From Fasciolopsis buskii (Eukaryota; Platyhelminthes; Trematoda; Plagiorchiida; Fasciolidae): 64,000 nucleotides of DNA. The stretch's first letter is position 1, and the number at the start of each line of letters is the position of its first letter. This document shows, in pieces, positions 60,976-64,000 of the stretch. The stretch spans positions 46,086-110,085 of the forward strand of contig LUCM01005661.1 in assembly GCA_008360955.1 (NCBI GenBank), read 5' to 3'. The notes under the pieces were generated by a model. It worked only from the letters and a program-made list of their open reading frames with translations, made no database searches and had not been told where the DNA came from. The position numbers and the translations under genes were made by a program.

Positions 60976-61899
60976 TCCTGATTTGCTCGCCTTCCTAGTT
61001 AGTTTCTAACATGACGTGATTAAAATCGCTTCGTTACGGAACCCGGACCGTCCACGTTGGTTGGTTGCGGCCGTTCACTCGGTTTGCCTCTGCACCCTTA
61101 GTAGTCCACTCACGATGCTTTGTCAGGTTACGGCCAATAAGATAGCGCAATCTCCCTCTGGCTGCGCTATCGAGATGCACTCAAGATTTAGCACCAGCAG
61201 ATACCACGCGACTACGGGTAACTAACGAAACAACTTGGTTTGGCCCTGGTGGATACGAGACTAGCACCCTTCATACACCAAATCAACTCTTTTAGTCCTC
61301 ATACGTCCTAAAATTCTTCACATTGAGGGAGTCGTCTTGGTACGGATTAGCAGCTTGCAGTGGAAAGAAGCGACAGCGTTTTTGCAAAAGGCGCATGTTT
61401 GCGCTTCGCTTCGCGTACAACCGATGATTTGCGCTTACGCGCCTCGACCAAGCCACGCGGTTCCATCGCCTGGTTTTTAGGGATGCCCTTAGGTCCAGAA
61501 TTCAAATATCCATGTTAAACGTGAGATTGGTGGCACAGACATCAATGTGTCCTCTACAACTCTGCATCCTGGCGGCTTATCTAGAAGCTGTTGTATCACC
61601 GGAAGACCCGCGACTTCACGTCCATTCTGTGAGCCTCATGGTTCAGCCTCAGAGAACGACGCATAACAAGACGGGCTGTGTGCGGACGTGTGCAACAAAT
61701 GACCCAGCTACATTAACCGAATACATTAGGTTATGCTCAACATCAGGGATAGTGGTGAAATTCCTTTATCATATTCCAGCGATACTCCGAACAAACCGAT
61801 ATTCGAGCAGTGACAGTCTCCACATATCTTTTACCCGCGACGACCAAGTTTCGAAACCGCTTAGGAAGACTGATCCTACTGCTTCAATGATCGGTAACC
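60976..61899. other. downstream flank, mostly unassigned
   Basis: Possibly the degraded 3' part of the antisense RTE at 61900-62200, but no clear protein match could be followed here. Confidence 0.35.
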
Positions 61900-62200
61900 G
61901 AAACTACAGATGCTTCGATTTAGTAAACACCAATAGTCTTCCGTATACGTGAAGGCAATTCAGCCAATATAAGGCCATCCGTATAGAAGTAGCTGCCGAA
62001 ATATTCAAATTTATCCACATTGTTCAACTCTTCCTCTCCACGAACAAGGTTCAGCTTTGGACCAGTGCAGTCCTGGATGAGCATGCTGCACTTTGCAGAT
62101 ACAAACATACATACACTGTCATTCAGATGGTTGAGAATAACGTGCAGCTTACCTGGCTCTGCACCTAGAAGCACAGCATTATTCGCAAATGCTTATTTAG
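61900..62200 (-). mobile_element. RTE-type LINE fragment, post-palm region, antisense
   Basis: Minus strand encodes FVSAKCSMLIQDCTGPKLNL, VDKFEYFGSYFYTDGLILAE and LPSRIRKTIG. These match the RTE region FAP.KCK.LLQDW.G..P.L and VD.F.YLGS.IS.GG....EI..RI.KA. It is truncated on both sides. Confidence 0.75.
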
Positions 62201-62574
62201 GCGGTTTATTAGCTGAGCATATATCGATGCGACTGTTGCCACCTGAGTATAGGGCGTTTTCTGTGATCGGTTCACTCGATTTGACACTGAAACAGGAGAA
62301 GCCTGAAGTCCACCACGTGTGATGAGCTCACATAAAAGCCACCGTAAGCACGGACTCACTTTTGGCTATTCACACACAAAATAAGAAAAGAGAAATGAGT
62401 TTGTTGGTTACATCGTTCGGTGAGGTCTAGCGCAACAGAGGTGTACGATTAATTAAGTCGAGTGCCGACCTCAGATCTATTAAGCCACAAACAGTGAATA
62501 TATGAAAGGTGCATGGGTTATAAAATCCGCCCTTTGACCGGCAGCGCTACAATTCTCTGTCATCCTTCTCTCGT
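62201..62574. other. intergenic, nothing recognised
   Basis: A short stretch between an antisense and a sense retrotransposon fragment with no assignable content. Confidence 0.5.
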
Positions 62575-64000
62575 TGTTTTGTTGTCGGATGTTTGGTTCG
62601 ATTATGGTCTCCGTTCGCCGCTACAGTTGCTCGGAATTACTGTTGTTTAAAACCGTATCGTTTCTCAACATGGATTGGGATCACGCATCGCTGCACTTCA
62701 ACGATCTTCTCATCGATCTAAAAGAGGCACTCGTACTTGCTGGCAGGCACCTCTTGAATGCACTCTTCAAGTTAAGATGTCCATTCCGGCATTATTGAAT
62801 ACCAACATCCACTCTCTGTTTACGAAAACTTCGGATCTGTCCCTCACACTTCAATCACCGATCCATGTTCACACGTGTCATCTGCATACGAGAATCGTGG
62901 CTGAACCCGGATATCGCTGATTCACTCGTATGGATAGATAGCTTCAGACTACATCGGCAGGACAGAGTTTCGAACAAGAAGAAGACTGGAGGTGGTGTCG
63001 CAACATACATAATCTCCTTCTGGTCTGGCAAGTTCAAAATTGTTTATACATACTCTCTAAACGGAACTTAATATCTCGTGACACAGTGTCAACTTAGGGT
63101 TTCTCGCCATACCAGCGCTATCATAACGAACTTATAAATTTCCCCTTTTAGCTCACAACACAATGTCACATCTTTTTTCGACTTTTCTGGTGCTTGTTGT
63201 TCCTCTCATTGAAGATAGTCTGCATAATTTTGTAGGTGATTTCACGTACCTACCCTACCACCGATTCAGTTTGGTTTGATTGACCTCGGCGTTTCTCCCA
63301 CCAGAGTTGGTTCCATTTTAGATAGAGCTATTACCAAATACCCTGATTTATTTCCCTGAAACTGCGTGCTCCAATTTCAAGTAGTGATCATTGTCTACTT
63401 CTGTTAAGGCCCAAGATATACTCTAGGCCAGCCTTTCATTCCTTCAGGCAAACAAACCAAACCAAATCCGAGTTCGCAAGTAGCACTTCTACAAATCCCG
63501 TAATAACTCAAGTGTGCGGTATATCTCCAACCTAATAAAAGCTGAAATCCAACGCATCGACACTACATTCGCCAGCCAACTCCTGAGTAGTAGTAACAAT
63601 CGATTCCCATGGCAAGGCATTCGACTGTTGTGTTTGAAGGAAAAGAAACATGCGAAATTTTCTGCGGATGTCGACAGCATCAATCGTGCTTTCACCCATC
63701 CTTCCACTTATGCCCTAGTCAAGTCTGGACAGGGTGATGATATGACAGTTACAAGTGTTTCTAGGAAACAGGTGCTCGACCTTCTGCGCACCACTAAAAT
63801 TACCACAGTGGTTGGTCCTGCGAGTCTGTCCTCAACTCTTTTGAGGCATGGTGATGTAGCTCTGACCGATGCACTTACTTCTCTAATTAACTCATCTTTG
63901 ATCTCGTCTTCCATTCCTGACTGTTGGAGACCCGTCACCATTACAACCATCCCCAAATCTAACAGTTCTACTGCTTTAGCAAAACGTTTTCGCCCCATCG
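62575..64000 (+). mobile_element. non-LTR retrotransposon, endonuclease to RT start, runs off the window
   Basis: Plus strand: ICIRESWLNPDIADSLVWID and GGGVATYI (about 62880-63010) are apurinic-endonuclease motifs of LINEs. Then IKAEIQRIDTTFASQLL (63530 on) and SIPDCWRPVTITTIPKSNSS ... RFRPI (63912-63998) give the start of the reverse transcriptase. Stops and a frame shift between the parts indicate decay. It is distinct from the RTE copies in this window; the clade was not resolved. Confidence 0.82.

Noticed and set aside
1..64000. CRISPR arrays, operons, bacterial-type genes, rRNA
   Set aside because: None seen; spliced exons, LINEs and SINEs show animal nuclear DNA.

Overview
This is a eukaryotic window. 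I read it as one very long, intron-rich gene, TAF1 (the largest TFIID subunit, TAFII250), running left to right from 2240 to 59654, with transposon-filled introns and flanks. Twenty-one coding exons could be placed by protein similarity plus splice sites. Every junction keeps phase, and the frame closes on a TAG at 59652-59654, giving 2296 complete codons. The N-terminal part of TAF1 (TBP-binding and N-terminal kinase region) is not in the window; its exons must lie to the left. No other gene could be supported on either strand.

Organism (inference): a flatworm, most likely a digenean trematode of the liver/lung-fluke type. The reasons are moderate GC, kilobase introns full of RTE-like and other non-LTR retrotransposons, a Ty3/gypsy-like LTR, tRNA-derived SINEs, long (TA)n tracts, and a TAF1 that is clearly animal but diverged. 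Species cannot be fixed from the sequence alone.

Layout. 1-2239: antisense LINE fragment, then nothing recognisable. 2240-9805: exons 1-5 (start of the conserved central domain). 14354-30196: exons 6-10 (rest of the TAF7-binding/acetyltransferase-type central domain, with the winged helix in exon 7). 30858-35084: exons 11-14 (basic coiled region, CCHC zinc knuckle across exons 12/13, linker). 36382-46393: exons 15-17 (two bromodomains). 47748-59654: exons 18-21 (long acidic C-terminal tail). 59655-64000: 3' UTR, SINE copy, antisense RTE remnant, and a sense LINE running off the right edge.

Main oddities: a GC-AG intron (intron 7) demanded by the reading frame; a first bromodomain whose shelf motif is altered; a complete LTR with TATA box and polyA signal sitting in sense in intron 9; two head-to-head inverted repeat pairs; and two interspersed repeat families of 4-5 copies each that I could not assign to a known class.

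Residue numbers below (w1 etc.) count complete codons from position 2241, not from the true protein start.
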